Positions 43,993 to 53,394 of a stretch of DNA of 64,000 nt are shown one piece after another (position 1 is the first letter of the stretch; the number at the start of each line of letters is the position of its first letter). Where the stretch lies: the NCBI GenBank assembly GCA_945881915.1, contig CAMCVW010000001.1, forward strand, positions 1-64,000, written 5' to 3'. The translations under genes were made by a program, and so were the position numbers. The notes beneath the pieces are model-generated. The model did not search any database and had not been told where the DNA came from. It worked only from the letters and a program-made list of their open reading frames with translations. This DNA comes from Thermoflexus hugenholtzii JAD2. GTDB taxonomy: Bacteria; Chloroflexota; Chloroflexia; Chloroflexales; Roseiflexaceae.

Positions 43993-45303
43993 ATGAGAAC
44001 AGAATTTTTTGCCGCCATATCGGCCATTGCAGCGGAGCGTGGCATCCCACGCGAACGGATTATCGAACAGGTCGAGAAGGCCTTGGTTGCAGCGTATCGT
44101 CGTTCATTAGGTGAACGGCCACCTGCGATCGAAATCATCGTCAAAATCGATCCCGTCAAGGGCGACCCGCACGTCTTTTCCGAAATGTTGGTCGTCGACG
44201 AAGTTGAGGACGAAAGGTTCGAAATCAGCTACGACGAGGCACGCAAGCACGATCCGAATATCCAAGTTTTGGAAAAAATCGTTGTAGAAACGACGCCCAA
44301 AGACTTCGGTCGTATTGCTGCTCAGACTGCGAAGCAGGTCATTCTACAGGGTATACGTGACGTTGAACGCGACAACGTATACAGCGAATTCAACGAACGT
44401 CGCGGCGAATTGATGGTTGGTGTCGTGCAACGCAACGTCAACGGGAACATCATTATTGACCTCGGCAAAGCCGAAGCAATCCTCCCGCGTGACCAGCAAG
44501 TTGCGTCCGACAACTATCGTCCTGGGACCCGAATCAAAGTCTTGTTGAAGGAAATTCGCCGTGAAGACCGAGGGACGCGTTTGCTCGTGTCACGTACGGA
44601 CAATGACCTCATCAAGCGCATTTTTGAAATGGAAGTCCCTGAAATACTAGCGGGAACGGTCGAAATCAAGAGCATCTCGCGTGAGCCGGGTGTACGCACG
44701 AAATGTGCTGTAGCTGCTCGCCAAGAAGGCATCGACCCTGTCGGTGCGTGTGTTGGTATCCGCGGAGTCCGCATCCAAAATATCGTCAACGAACTCAACG
44801 GCGAAAAAATCGATGTCGTGCAGTGGTCCACCGATGTGAAGGAATTTATTGCGAACTCGTTGTCACCTGCGCAAGTCGTGGAAGTACAGATACGTGACAT
44901 GGATAAAGCGGTAGTGATCGTACCGGACAAACAACTGTCACTCGCAATTGGCAAAGAAGGTCAGAACGTACGGTTGGCTGCAAAATTAACCAAGTGGAAA
45001 ATCGACATCAAGTCATCCAGCACTCTGATTGACGAAATGCGCGAAGCCACAGAGTATCGCCAAGCAGCAGAAGCCGAAAGTATGGCACTCGACGTCGAAC
45101 TTGCGATAGCAAAAGTCGAAGATCGCATCGTATCGGATTATGGTACGTTCGTCTACCAAAACGTCGAATATGGGCCTCTGGGCAACGACTACGCTGGCCA
45201 GACAATCCAAATTCGGGCAACGTCGGTCAAGTTGTTTATCTACGCAAACGATCGCTTGATCGCATCGTTCATGATTCCAGACATTGATTACACGGTGAAT
45301 TGA
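43993..45303 (+). CDS. nusA: Transcription elongation/termination factor NusA
   Basis: This 436-residue protein has an N-terminal polymerase-binding domain (starting FFAAISAIAAERGIPRERI), an S1 domain (VGVVQRNVNGNIIIDLGKAEAILP), KH1 (GACVGIRGVRIQNIVNELNGEKIDVV) and KH2 (LAIGKEGQNVRLAAKLTKWKIDI). About 90 residues follow KH2 that are not the acidic repeats of E. coli NusA and that I do not recognise. Many bacteria place rimP immediately upstream, but here there is only a leader region. The stop overlaps the ylxR ATG. Confidence 0.96.
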   Translation: MRTEFFAAISAIAAERGIPRERIIEQVEKALVAAYRRSLGERPPAIEIIVKIDPVKGDPHVFSEMLVVDEVEDERFEISYDEARKHDPNIQVLEKIVVETTPKDFGRIAAQTAKQVILQGIRDVERDNVYSEFNERRGELMVGVVQRNVNGNIIIDLGKAEAILPRDQQVASDNYRPGTRIKVLLKEIRREDRGTRLLVSRTDNDLIKRIFEMEVPEILAGTVEIKSISREPGVRTKCAVAARQEGIDPVGACVGIRGVRIQNIVNELNGEKIDVVQWSTDVKEFIANSLSPAQVVEVQIRDMDKAVVIVPDKQLSLAIGKEGQNVRLAAKLTKWKIDIKSSSTLIDEMREATEYRQAAEAESMALDVELAIAKVEDRIVSDYGTFVYQNVEYGPLGNDYAGQTIQIRATSVKLFIYANDRLIASFMIPDIDYTVN

Positions 45304-45641
45304 TGACGAGCTCCCATCAACGTCCGAAGCATGTCCCGTCCAGGATGTGCATCACCTGCCGCACATCAGGCGCCAAACGAGGTTTGGTACGGATTGTGCG
45401 AACAGAAGAAGGACGTGTGGCTATAGATATCACAGGGAAAAGAAACGGTCGTGGCGCGTACCTCTGCAAGAACCCACTCTGCTGGAACTCGGCGCTCGAG
45501 CGCACCAGCATTCAGAGCGCATTACGGCTTACCACACTCACAGAAGAGGATCGGGCAACGCTGACGTCCTTTGCACGGACACTGACACTTGAACTTCCGT
45601 TGGCATCTGGTGATGTCAGCACCCGCCCTTATGGAGGATAG
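45303..45641 (+). CDS. ylxR: YlxR-family RNA-binding protein
   Basis: This 112-residue DUF448 protein has the conserved MCITCRT, GRGAYLC and CW segments of the YlxR fold. It lies between nusA and infB, as in many bacteria. ATG 45303 shares a base with the nusA stop. Known members bind nucleic acid, and some modulate RNase P or transcription; the role here is inferred from family and position. Confidence 0.93.
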   Translation: MTSSHQRPKHVPSRMCITCRTSGAKRGLVRIVRTEEGRVAIDITGKRNGRGAYLCKNPLCWNSALERTSIQSALRLTTLTEEDRATLTSFARTLTLELPLASGDVSTRPYGG

Positions 45642-45644
45642 CGC

Positions 45645-48329
45645 ATGCAACGATTTTGGATTGACCCACTACGACTGCAACTCAATGCAGCAAGCGACGA
45701 TACGGCTCGGGGTGGTGCGAACAACAGCGACGAAAAAATTCGTCCTGATGCACCGCGACCAGCAGACACACGGCCAGTTCCGCCGAGTCGACCACCACAG
45801 AGCGCAAATGCGGACTCCACACAACCCGCCGCTGACCGTCCGCCGCGTCCGGCTGGTGATCGCCCTATGGGCGACCGTCCCCCACGACCTGCTGGCGATC
45901 GGCAGTATGCGGACCGCCCACCACGACCTGCCGGCGATCGGCCGTATGGAGACCGCCCACCACGTCCCGCAGGCGACCGTCCCGCAGGTGATCGCCAACC
46001 ATTTGGTGACCGTCCTTACACCCCACGTCCTCCCGGCGAGCGCCCTCCGGTGAGCGCAGATCGTCCATATACGCCACGCCCTCCCGGCGAGCGACCACCG
46101 CCACGTCCGGCCGGTGATCGGCCATTCGGTGACCGCCCTCCACGACCTCCAGGCGATCGTCCGTTTACCGGCACACGTCCTCCAGGCGACCGCCCATTCG
46201 GCGATCGTCCAGCACGCCCTCCCGGTGATCGTCCGTTCGGTGACCGCCCTCCACGTCCCCCTGGCGATCGCCCATTCGGTGGTCCTCCGGGAGCAGCAGG
46301 AGGTCCAACTGGCCCTGGCCGCGGTGGATTCAACACCGGCCCTGTGGGTGGTGGCGTCGGCGGCGCAGTACCAGGCAGCCGTGGCGGCAACTCAGGACAA
46401 CGTCGCAACAGCACCGACCGAAAAGGTGCAGTGCGCGGGTCTGATGCCGCCGAGAGCGATGGTCAGGGACGTGGCAAAGGCGCGAAGGCTGGCAAACCAG
46501 GCTCGATGATGAATCGTGGCTTCGGTGGTCGCCAACAGGTAGCGCGCCCTGTTGTCCGTCCGAAGGGTCCAATTCAGCTCGGCAATAATCTCACCGTCCG
46601 TGAATTGTCCGAAGCCACCAGCGTCGGCGCCGCCGAAATTCTGAAGGTTTTGCTCAAAAGCGGTGTGGTAGCGAACATCAATCAACAAATCGATTACGAA
46701 ACCGCCGCACTCATCTGCGCCGAATTCAATATCGAAACAACCGAGTATATCCCGGAGTCCATGATTGGTATCGTCGAAAACATCAAGGATGTTTTGGCAT
46801 CCGAAACCGATGAAACGCTGATTACGCGACCTCCCGTGGTTACCATCATGGGTCATGTCGACCATGGTAAAACGAAGCTTCTCGACTCGATTCGGCAAAC
46901 CAAGGTGGCCGAAGGCGAAGCTGGCGGAATCACACAACATGTGGGGGCCTACCAAGTCGAAGTCGGTGGTCGCAAAATCACCTTCCTCGACACCCCAGGA
47001 CACGAGGCGTTCACCGCCATGCGTGCACGTGGCGCACAAGTAACAGATATCGTCGTGTTGGTCGTTGCCGCAGACGACGGTGTTATGCCACAAACCATCG
47101 AAGCAATCTCGCACGTACGAGCAGCGGGCGTCCCGATGATTGTCGCTATCAACAAAATGGACTCGCCGAACGCCAATCCAGACAACGTTCGTCAACAGTT
47201 GGCAGTGAACAATGTCATCGTCGAATCGTACGGCGGCGATGTGCCCTGCGTCGAAGTATCGGCTCGGATGCGCACAAACATCGATGGCCTGCTTGAAATG
47301 ATTCTCCTTGTGGCCGATTTACACGACTACAAAGCAAATCCGCAAGCCAAAGCCATTGGTACCGTCGTCGAAGCCGAAATGGATCGGCAACGTGGCCCTA
47401 TTGCAACAGTTTTGATTCAAAACGGCACGTTGCGCCTCGACGACAACGTCTTGGTGGGCAACGGCACCGGAACGGTTCGTGCCATGTTTAACGAAACAGG
47501 CAAGCGCATCCGGTTTGCAGAACCATCTACGCCGATACTCATCCTCGGTTTGAATGAAGTACCGCAAGCGGGTGATATCTTGCAAGTGATGACCGACCTT
47601 ACCATTGCCCGTGAAGTCGCCTTGCAACGGCAGCGTCAGATTCGTATGGACGCCATGGCAAATCTGCGTTCTGTGAGCCTCGATGGTTTGTTTGCAAATA
47701 TTCAACAGGGCAAGATCAAGGAACTGAACTTGATTGTGAAGGTAGACGTGATGGGTTCCATCGGCGCTATCGAACACGCTCTCGGCCAACTCAACACGAG
47801 CGAAGTCCAGATCAAAATCATCCACCGTGGTACCGGTACGATTACCGAAAGCGATGTCAATTTGGCTATCGCCTCGCGTGCTATCATCATCGGATTCAAT
47901 GCACGACCGGACCCCGCTGCGCGAAAGTTCGCTGAAGCAAATGGCATCGACATTCGCTTCTACAATATTATCTACAACCTTGTGGAAGAGATGAAGAAAG
48001 CCATGATCGGGATGTTGGACCCAGAATTCCGCGAAGTCATTGAAGGCTACGCAGAAGTCCGCAACACATTCCGTTTGCCGAGTCGCGAAATCGTCGCAGG
48101 TCTCTACATCACCGACGGCAAGCTCAATCGTCAATTATCAGTTCGCGTGTTACGCAGTGGTGTTGTCGTCCATGATGGTCGCCTGAGCAGCCTACGTCGC
48201 TTCAAAGAAGACGTCCGTGAAGTGACTTCTGGGTATGAATGTGGCGTGGTGGTGGATGGTTTTACCGATGTACAAGACCATGACAACATGGAATTCTATC
48301 GGAAGGAACGCGTGGAGCGCACTGGATAA
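45645..48329 (+). CDS. infB: Translation initiation factor IF-2 with repetitive N-terminus
   Basis: This 894-residue factor brings fMet-tRNA to the ribosome. Residues 62-212 are a repetitive Pro/Arg/Asp tract of units like [12 protein letters not shown], followed by a Gly-rich basic stretch to about 300. The IF2N domain starts near 308. The GTPase has G1 GHVDHGKT at 403-410, DTPGHE and NKMD, followed by the usual domains II-IV ending in VEMK/C-terminal barrel sequences. GGAGG precedes ATG 45645. The long low-complexity arm is typical of Chloroflexota and Actinobacteria, but this repeat is unusually regular. It is co-transcribed with nusA. Confidence 0.96.
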   Translation: MQRFWIDPLRLQLNAASDDTARGGANNSDEKIRPDAPRPADTRPVPPSRPPQSANADSTQPAADRPPRPAGDRPMGDRPPRPAGDRQYADRPPRPAGDRPYGDRPPRPAGDRPAGDRQPFGDRPYTPRPPGERPPVSADRPYTPRPPGERPPPRPAGDRPFGDRPPRPPGDRPFTGTRPPGDRPFGDRPARPPGDRPFGDRPPRPPGDRPFGGPPGAAGGPTGPGRGGFNTGPVGGGVGGAVPGSRGGNSGQRRNSTDRKGAVRGSDAAESDGQGRGKGAKAGKPGSMMNRGFGGRQQVARPVVRPKGPIQLGNNLTVRELSEATSVGAAEILKVLLKSGVVANINQQIDYETAALICAEFNIETTEYIPESMIGIVENIKDVLASETDETLITRPPVVTIMGHVDHGKTKLLDSIRQTKVAEGEAGGITQHVGAYQVEVGGRKITFLDTPGHEAFTAMRARGAQVTDIVVLVVAADDGVMPQTIEAISHVRAAGVPMIVAINKMDSPNANPDNVRQQLAVNNVIVESYGGDVPCVEVSARMRTNIDGLLEMILLVADLHDYKANPQAKAIGTVVEAEMDRQRGPIATVLIQNGTLRLDDNVLVGNGTGTVRAMFNETGKRIRFAEPSTPILILGLNEVPQAGDILQVMTDLTIAREVALQRQRQIRMDAMANLRSVSLDGLFANIQQGKIKELNLIVKVDVMGSIGAIEHALGQLNTSEVQIKIIHRGTGTITESDVNLAIASRAIIIGFNARPDPAARKFAEANGIDIRFYNIIYNLVEEMKKAMIGMLDPEFREVIEGYAEVRNTFRLPSREIVAGLYITDGKLNRQLSVRVLRSGVVVHDGRLSSLRRFKEDVREVTSGYECGVVVDGFTDVQDHDNMEFYRKERVERTG
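45828..46280 (+). repeat. In-frame tandem repeat encoding the IF2 N-terminal arm
   Basis: About 450 bases encode imperfect repeats of 9-12 codons around GDRPxGDRPPRPxGDRP, with more than a dozen GDRP units. Wobble positions differ between copies, so the repeat is kept at protein level. It contains several GGCGATCG-like sequences because Gly-Asp-Arg is written GGCGATCGC or similar. Confidence 0.9.
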
Positions 48330-48331
48330 CG

Positions 48332-48679
48332 ATGAGTAAACGCACCCTCCAAGTGGCCGGCGAGATTCAACAAATCGTCGGTCATCTCCTCCAATTTAAA
48401 GTCAAAGACCCACGGGTTGCATTTTGTACAATTGTGAATGTGGACATTTCGTCCGATTTACAAATGGCGCACATTCACGTGTCAGTCATGGGCGATGCAG
48501 AAACGCGGAAAGCTACCATGGGCGCGCTCGAACGCGCCCGTGGATTCATTCGACGTGAGCTTGCGCGCGAACTTCGTCATTTACGTACCGCACCAGACAT
48601 TCGTTTTATGCTTGATGAATCCCTCGATCATAGTATGCGCATCAACGAATTACTTCGCGACTTGAAGTCGCAGCAGTAG
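48332..48679 (+). CDS. rbfA: Ribosome-binding factor A
   Basis: This 115-residue KH-like 30S maturation factor begins KRTLQVAGEIQQIVGHLLQFKVKDPRV. It includes VDISSDLQMAHIHVSVMG and the C-terminal LRTAPDIRFMLDESLDHSMRINELL signature. It starts 2 bases after infB and is followed by nrnA after 8 bases, the common order nusA-ylxR-infB-rbfA. Confidence 0.96.
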   Translation: MSKRTLQVAGEIQQIVGHLLQFKVKDPRVAFCTIVNVDISSDLQMAHIHVSVMGDAETRKATMGALERARGFIRRELARELRHLRTAPDIRFMLDESLDHSMRINELLRDLKSQQ

Positions 48680-48687
48680 GATTATCT

Positions 48688-49710
48688 ATGGACCGCATCA
48701 GTATGTTCACCACCACTGCAATAACTTGGAAAGAACGGTTGAGCAATGCCAACACCATTCTGTTGGTAACCCATGTTAATCCTGATGGCGATGCCATTGG
48801 TTCGCTCATCGGGCTGATGATGGCGTTGCCGCAAGTGACAGAAGCAAAAATCATTCCTGTTCTTCAACATCCCATCCCAACGTACCTCGACTGGGTGCCA
48901 GGGACTGAGCACAGTATTGCATTATCTGCTGATCAATCATGGCCAAACCCTGATCTCATCATTGCAGTGGACTGTGCATCGGCTGATCGGCTCGGAGGTA
49001 TCGCTCCGCACCATATACATCACATTGCACATACGACGATCATTCAAATTGATCACCATGCAACGAACACACTGTTTGGCGTACAAAATCTGATTGTGCC
49101 GGATTCGTGTGCCACCTGTGAAATCATCACGGAATTTTTGCCGTACCTTGGTGTGACCATCACCGCTGGTATTGCCACCCCGTTACTCCTTGGTATCATG
49201 ACCGACACACAGAGTTTTCAGATATATGACACCACTGCCAAAACACTCTCACTCGGCGCGAGTCTGTTTACTGCAGGGGCAGATCACGCAAAAATAGTCG
49301 CCAAAGTGTTCCGGTCAACACGGCTTGAAGCGTTGACGCTCGCTTCTCGGGTCATTAATGAGATGCACACCCACGGGAAAGTCGTTTGGTGTGGCGTCCC
49401 GCTGTCCTGGGTCAACGAGTTGCATGCAACCGATGACGAAAGTGACGAAGCGCTCCATATGTTGCAGCGCATCGAAGGACCCGAAGTCATCATGCTCATC
49501 AAACAACGGGCACAAGGGGTCAAAATAAGCCTACGGTCACGTACGGCGAATGTCGCGGAAGTCGCTAAAAAACATGGTGGCGGTGGGCACATCCACGCTG
49601 CTGGAATCAACTTCACCGATCACACTATCGACAGTGCAGCTGCACTCCTGTTACCGGATTTAACGGCACTATGCACGGATTCCTCTGCATCGACAAACCA
49701 CTCGGCATAA
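48688..49710 (+). CDS. nrnA: DHH-family oligoribonuclease / pAp phosphatase
   Basis: This 340-residue DHH phosphoesterase of the NrnA type degrades nano-RNAs and pAp. The metal motifs are VTHVNPDGDAIGS, DCASADR and IDHHATN. The C-terminal DHHA1 motif is HGGGGHIHAAG. It occupies the usual slot between rbfA and truB. Its 3' end overlaps the truB start by 40 bases, longer than the 4-base overlaps elsewhere in the window. Confidence 0.93.
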   Translation: MDRISMFTTTAITWKERLSNANTILLVTHVNPDGDAIGSLIGLMMALPQVTEAKIIPVLQHPIPTYLDWVPGTEHSIALSADQSWPNPDLIIAVDCASADRLGGIAPHHIHHIAHTTIIQIDHHATNTLFGVQNLIVPDSCATCEIITEFLPYLGVTITAGIATPLLLGIMTDTQSFQIYDTTAKTLSLGASLFTAGADHAKIVAKVFRSTRLEALTLASRVINEMHTHGKVVWCGVPLSWVNELHATDDESDEALHMLQRIEGPEVIMLIKQRAQGVKISLRSRTANVAEVAKKHGGGGHIHAAGINFTDHTIDSAAALLLPDLTALCTDSSASTNHSA

Positions 49711-50546
49711 CATCGCATGATGTCGTTGCCATTGTACGAAGACTGAGTCGCATCAAGCGCATTGGGCACGCCGGGACACTCGATCCTAGCGCGTCTGGTG
49801 TGCTCGTTTTGGCTGTTGGTCCAACAACGCGCCTCATCGAATACGTGCAAGATGAAACACAGAAAACATACCAAGCGACAATTACACTCGGTAGCGCGAC
49901 GGACAGCGACGATGCAGATGGAACCGTTATTGCATCCGCACCTGTCCCTGTCTTCACTGCGATAACACTTTCGGCCGTGATTGCCACATTTGTTGGCGAC
50001 ATTCAGCAGGTCCCACCGAAAGTCTCTGCACTCCATGTCGACGGGCAACGGATGTATGATCTTGCCCGCAAAGGCATAGCACCGGAGCTCCCAGCACGGC
50101 CCGTGCACATATATTCGATTGTGTTGATATCATGGAGCCCAACAAGCATCACCGTCGAGGCAACCTGCGGTAAAGGAACGTATATCCGTTCACTCGCCCG
50201 TGATATCGGGGTTGCGCTCGGTACTCACGCACATCTGTGTGCACTACGTCGTACTGCGGTTGGCTCATTTACGATAGCAGAGAGTGTCTCACTAGAATTA
50301 CTCAAATCAGAGGGCATCGAACAGTGGCTCAAACCGAACGCTGTCGCGCTTGCAGGTTGGCCGATTCACCACGCCTCCGAAACCGATAGAGCGCTATTGG
50401 TAAATGGTATGCCAATTTTGGCACATCATCCCGACCGCCATCGGGTTGCGATAGTCGATGCGAGCGGAGAATTACTCGCAACAGCAGAGCAGCGCGAAAA
50501 ACATCTCCATCCAAATAAAGTGTTCCGTTGGAGCGACACACCATGA
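49671..50546 (+). CDS. truB: tRNA pseudouridine(55) synthase
   Basis: This 291-residue enzyme makes pseudouridine 55 in tRNA. The conserved start is MHGFLCIDKPLGITSHDVV and the catalytic Asp lies in GHAGTLDPSASGVL. RNA-binding-loop sequences YQATITLGSATDSDD and GKGTYIRSLARDIG follow. ATG 49671 is inside nrnA but matches the conserved start exactly. The stop overlaps the ribF ATG. Confidence 0.95.
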   Translation: MHGFLCIDKPLGITSHDVVAIVRRLSRIKRIGHAGTLDPSASGVLVLAVGPTTRLIEYVQDETQKTYQATITLGSATDSDDADGTVIASAPVPVFTAITLSAVIATFVGDIQQVPPKVSALHVDGQRMYDLARKGIAPELPARPVHIYSIVLISWSPTSITVEATCGKGTYIRSLARDIGVALGTHAHLCALRRTAVGSFTIAESVSLELLKSEGIEQWLKPNAVALAGWPIHHASETDRALLVNGMPILAHHPDRHRVAIVDASGELLATAEQREKHLHPNKVFRWSDTP

Positions 50547-51493
50547 GGCTGATACCGGGATTTTCACACAAAGCAATCACCCAGCCGTGTACGCTGACGG
50601 TGGGGGTATTCGATGGGATGCATGTCGGTCACGAGACATTTTTGCGGCGAATGGCCGACGATGCGCACAGTCGTGGACAGCTCGCAGTTGTGGTTACCTT
50701 TGACCCTCATCCGGATGTACTGGTGCACCCAGATTCCTATCGCGGTCTGGTGTTGACTCCCACTGAACGATATCAACGCATCGTTGCATGTGGGATAGAC
50801 GTCATACTGACCATAGCGTTCGATACCGAAATCCGCGCAATGTCCGCGGCGGAATTTATGCAAGCTCTCTGTGACACTATGCCAGTACGGTGCGTCTGGG
50901 TGGGCTGGGACTTTGCACTCGGTCGCGGGAGAGACGGTACCTCTGAACGATTACGTTCCTTGGGTGAACACCTCGGCTACACCACTGTAGAAGTCTCACA
51001 AATCGGTGATGCAACTCCTCCGAGTGCATCATTTGTGCGGGATGCCCTGCAACGTGGTGAAGTAGATGTCGTGCGTAATGCGCTCGGACGGTCTCACTCG
51101 TATTCTGGAGTCGTCGTACACGGAGACAAACGCGGGCGGACGATCGGGTTCCCTACGGCAAACATTAGCATCGACAGCCGTCTTGTACTCCCGAAATACG
51201 GGGTATATGCAGCGCGCGTCATCATTGCTGAGAACACCTATGATTCTGTGACAAACATTGGAATTCGACCTACGTTTGGTGGCAGTGAACCGCGTATCGA
51301 AGCACATCTGCTCGACGCGGACGTCGATGTGTATGACCAAATCGCAACAATTTTTCTCGAAGGTTTTCTTCGTGGTGAACAGCGCTTTACAAGTATCGAT
51401 GATCTCAAAACACAGATTGCACACGATGCGCAAGCGGCGCGTGCTCTCCTCCAGTCACGCAAAAACCTCCAAACAATTCAATCTCAGGTATAA
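50543..51493 (+). CDS. ribF: Bifunctional riboflavin kinase / FAD synthetase
   Basis: This 316-residue enzyme converts riboflavin to FMN and FAD. The N-terminal adenylyltransferase domain has VGVFDGMHVGHETFL. The C-terminal kinase domain has RGRTIGFPTANI and the Asn/Glu segment NIGIRPTFGGSEPRIEAHL. ATG 50543 shares bases with the truB stop. No FMN riboswitch is expected or seen because the gene is internal to the nusA operon. A TATAAT box overlaps its stop (51489-51494) and could serve the next gene. Confidence 0.95.
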   Translation: MRLIPGFSHKAITQPCTLTVGVFDGMHVGHETFLRRMADDAHSRGQLAVVVTFDPHPDVLVHPDSYRGLVLTPTERYQRIVACGIDVILTIAFDTEIRAMSAAEFMQALCDTMPVRCVWVGWDFALGRGRDGTSERLRSLGEHLGYTTVEVSQIGDATPPSASFVRDALQRGEVDVVRNALGRSHSYSGVVVHGDKRGRTIGFPTANISIDSRLVLPKYGVYAARVIIAENTYDSVTNIGIRPTFGGSEPRIEAHLLDADVDVYDQIATIFLEGFLRGEQRFTSIDDLKTQIAHDAQAARALLQSRKNLQTIQSQV

Positions 51494-51607
51494 TATCCGT
51501 ACAATTCGCCTCCGAACCCAATGATGCAACAGATAGGTCATATCGTTCGTCATGCTGAGGTGAGTCGCCCCATTACTGGTTTAGTCGCTTAACAGAGGAG
51601 CATCACG

Positions 51608-52369
51608 ATGACCAATCAACGATTCGACGTTCCAGATCCAGTGGTTGCCGTCACAGGAAAAGGTTCCGGCGGCATGGAATACAAAATCGTCGGAACTACC
51701 ATGCAGGCAGTAGTCTGCGAAATCGATCCAGGCGAAACCATAGTCTCGCAGAGCGGTGGTATGGCATGGATGAGCGGCAACGTGACCATGTCGACCAACA
51801 TGAGTGGCGGTTTGGGTGGATTGTTCAAACGGGCAATCAGCGGCGAATCTCTTTTTATCGTGGAATACGGCACGACTGCAGGACGTGGACTCATATCGTT
51901 CGCTTCTGACTTCCCCGGCAAAATTATTCCCGTACATTTGGCAGCCGGGCAGCAACTCATCGTCCAAAAACAAGCCTTTATGTGCTCTGAGAAGAGTGTG
52001 TCATTCGACATCCACCTGCAACGCAAAATCGGCGCAGGGTTGTTCGGTGGTGAAGGCTTCATCATGGAGAAAATCACCGGTCCGGGTGTTGCCTTTGTGG
52101 CATTCGATGGTGAAATTGTCGAATATACACTCGAGGCAAATCAAGTACTCAAAGTGGACACTGGTCACGTCGCCATGATCGAGACATCTGTATCGATGGA
52201 TATCGAAATGATGAAAGGCTTCAAGAATATCCTGTTCGGTGGTGAAGGTTTGTTCTTGACTACCCTCAAAGGTCCAGGGAAGGTATGGCTGCAAACCATG
52301 CCGATGATGTCACTTGCAAAAGCAATCGCTCCCTACATGCCACCGCCATCCACAACGAGTTCCAAATAA
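51608..52369 (+). CDS. AIM24-family protein, copy 1
   Basis: This 253-residue beta-rich protein of the AIM24/TIGR00266 family has conserved [36 protein letters not shown] and [24 protein letters not shown] precedes ATG 51608, and TATAAT at 51489-51494 is a -10 candidate. Bacterial AIM24 proteins have no firm function; the yeast homologue acts in mitochondrial inner-membrane organisation. The next gene is a close paralog (most residues identical), pointing to recent tandem duplication. Confidence 0.9.
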   Translation: MTNQRFDVPDPVVAVTGKGSGGMEYKIVGTTMQAVVCEIDPGETIVSQSGGMAWMSGNVTMSTNMSGGLGGLFKRAISGESLFIVEYGTTAGRGLISFASDFPGKIIPVHLAAGQQLIVQKQAFMCSEKSVSFDIHLQRKIGAGLFGGEGFIMEKITGPGVAFVAFDGEIVEYTLEANQVLKVDTGHVAMIETSVSMDIEMMKGFKNILFGGEGLFLTTLKGPGKVWLQTMPMMSLAKAIAPYMPPPSTTSSK

Positions 52370-52482
52370 TCTTGCATTTGTGAACATACGTTGCTGAGTA
52401 GGGTACGGTGAACCGCACACGACAATGCAAAACTCTCCGAATCGAGAGATGATGCTATACGTATCTATCCAAGATTTCAAGA

Positions 52483-52511
52483 TTGCATGTTGTTTGATAC
52501 TCGTGTATAAA
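52483..52511 (+). promoter_or_regulatory. Promoter candidate of the second AIM24 gene
   Basis: TTGCAT at 52483-52488 and TATAAA at 52506-52511 are 17 bases apart. It lies in the 169-base gap between the paralogs, so the second copy may be separately expressed. Confidence 0.45.
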
Positions 52512-52538
52512 TGCTGCACCCCAGCAGAGGAGAATGTG

Positions 52539-53336
52539 ATGACAGCTCAACCCTTGAACATGCCCGATCCGATTGTCGCTGCGTCCGGTAGTGGTTCGGG
52601 AGGTATGGAATACAAAATTGTCGGCAGTATCATGCAAGCAGTCATCTGTGAAATCGACCCAGGTGAAACAATTCTTTCGCAGAGTGGTGGCATGGCTTGG
52701 ATGAGCGGCAATGTCACGATGTCTACCAATATGAACGGTGGCTTGGGTGGATTACTCAAACGTGCCATCAGCGGTGAATCTCTGTTTGTCGCGGAATACG
52801 GCACTTCCGGCGGTCGCGGATTAATTTCGTTCGCTTCTGACTTCCCAGGAAAAATCATCCCTGTCCATTTGGCAGCTGGGCAACAACTCATCGTACAAAA
52901 GCAAGCGTTTTTGTGCTCCGAAAAAAGCGTCACGTTCGACATCCATCTGCAACGTAAAATCGGCGCAGGGTTGTTCGGCGGCGAAGGCTTTATTATGGAG
53001 AAAATCACGGGACCTGGTGTTGCGTTTGTCTGTTTCGACGGTGAAATTGTCGAATACACCCTCGAACCCAACCAAATCCTCAAAGTCGATACTGGTCACG
53101 TCGCCATGATTGAGCCCACTGTATCGATGGATATCGAGATGATGAAGGGGTTCAAAAACATTTTATTTGGTGGAGAAGGCTTGTTCCTGACCACCCTCAA
53201 AGGACCCGGCAAAGTCTGGCTTCAGACAATGCCCATGATGTCCCTCGCGAAAGCGCTTGCACCATACATGCCACAACCAACGACTGGTGGAATCAGTACA
53301 GGGAATTCTGTCGTCGATGGTTTCCTGAAACAATAA
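52539..53336 (+). CDS. AIM24-family protein, copy 2
   Basis: This 265-residue paralog of the upstream gene shares long identical stretches such as GGMEYKIVG and [20 protein letters not shown]. It has a different C-terminal tail ([18 protein letters not shown]). ATG 52539 is chosen because AGAGGAG precedes it; a longer frame reaches 52425 but lacks similarity to copy 1. Function is unknown, as for copy 1. Confidence 0.9.
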   Translation: MTAQPLNMPDPIVAASGSGSGGMEYKIVGSIMQAVICEIDPGETILSQSGGMAWMSGNVTMSTNMNGGLGGLLKRAISGESLFVAEYGTSGGRGLISFASDFPGKIIPVHLAAGQQLIVQKQAFLCSEKSVTFDIHLQRKIGAGLFGGEGFIMEKITGPGVAFVCFDGEIVEYTLEPNQILKVDTGHVAMIEPTVSMDIEMMKGFKNILFGGEGLFLTTLKGPGKVWLQTMPMMSLAKALAPYMPQPTTGGISTGNSVVDGFLKQ

Positions 53337-53347
53337 TTCGGGATACC

Positions 53348-53383
53348 AAAAGCCCGCCACCGATTAATCGGTGGCGGGCTTTT
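53348..53383. terminator. 36-bp perfectly palindromic bidirectional terminator
   Basis: The half AAAAGCCCGCCACCGATT is followed by its exact complement, with A-run and T-run ends. It serves both the AIM24 gene and the convergent glycosyltransferase. Confidence 0.92.
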
Positions 53384-53394
53384 CTATTTTTGCT

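Noticed and set aside
45828-46280. Repeat array as a possible CRISPR
   Set aside because: Units are in frame within infB, have no unique spacers, and vary at wobble positions.
45828-46280. GGCGATCGCC-like palindromes resembling cyanobacterial HIP1
   Set aside because: They arise from repeated Gly-Asp-Arg codons in infB; nothing suggests genome-wide enrichment from this window.
51494-51607. FMN riboswitch near ribF
   Set aside because: ribF is internal to the nusA operon and no RFN-like conserved segments are visible on either side.
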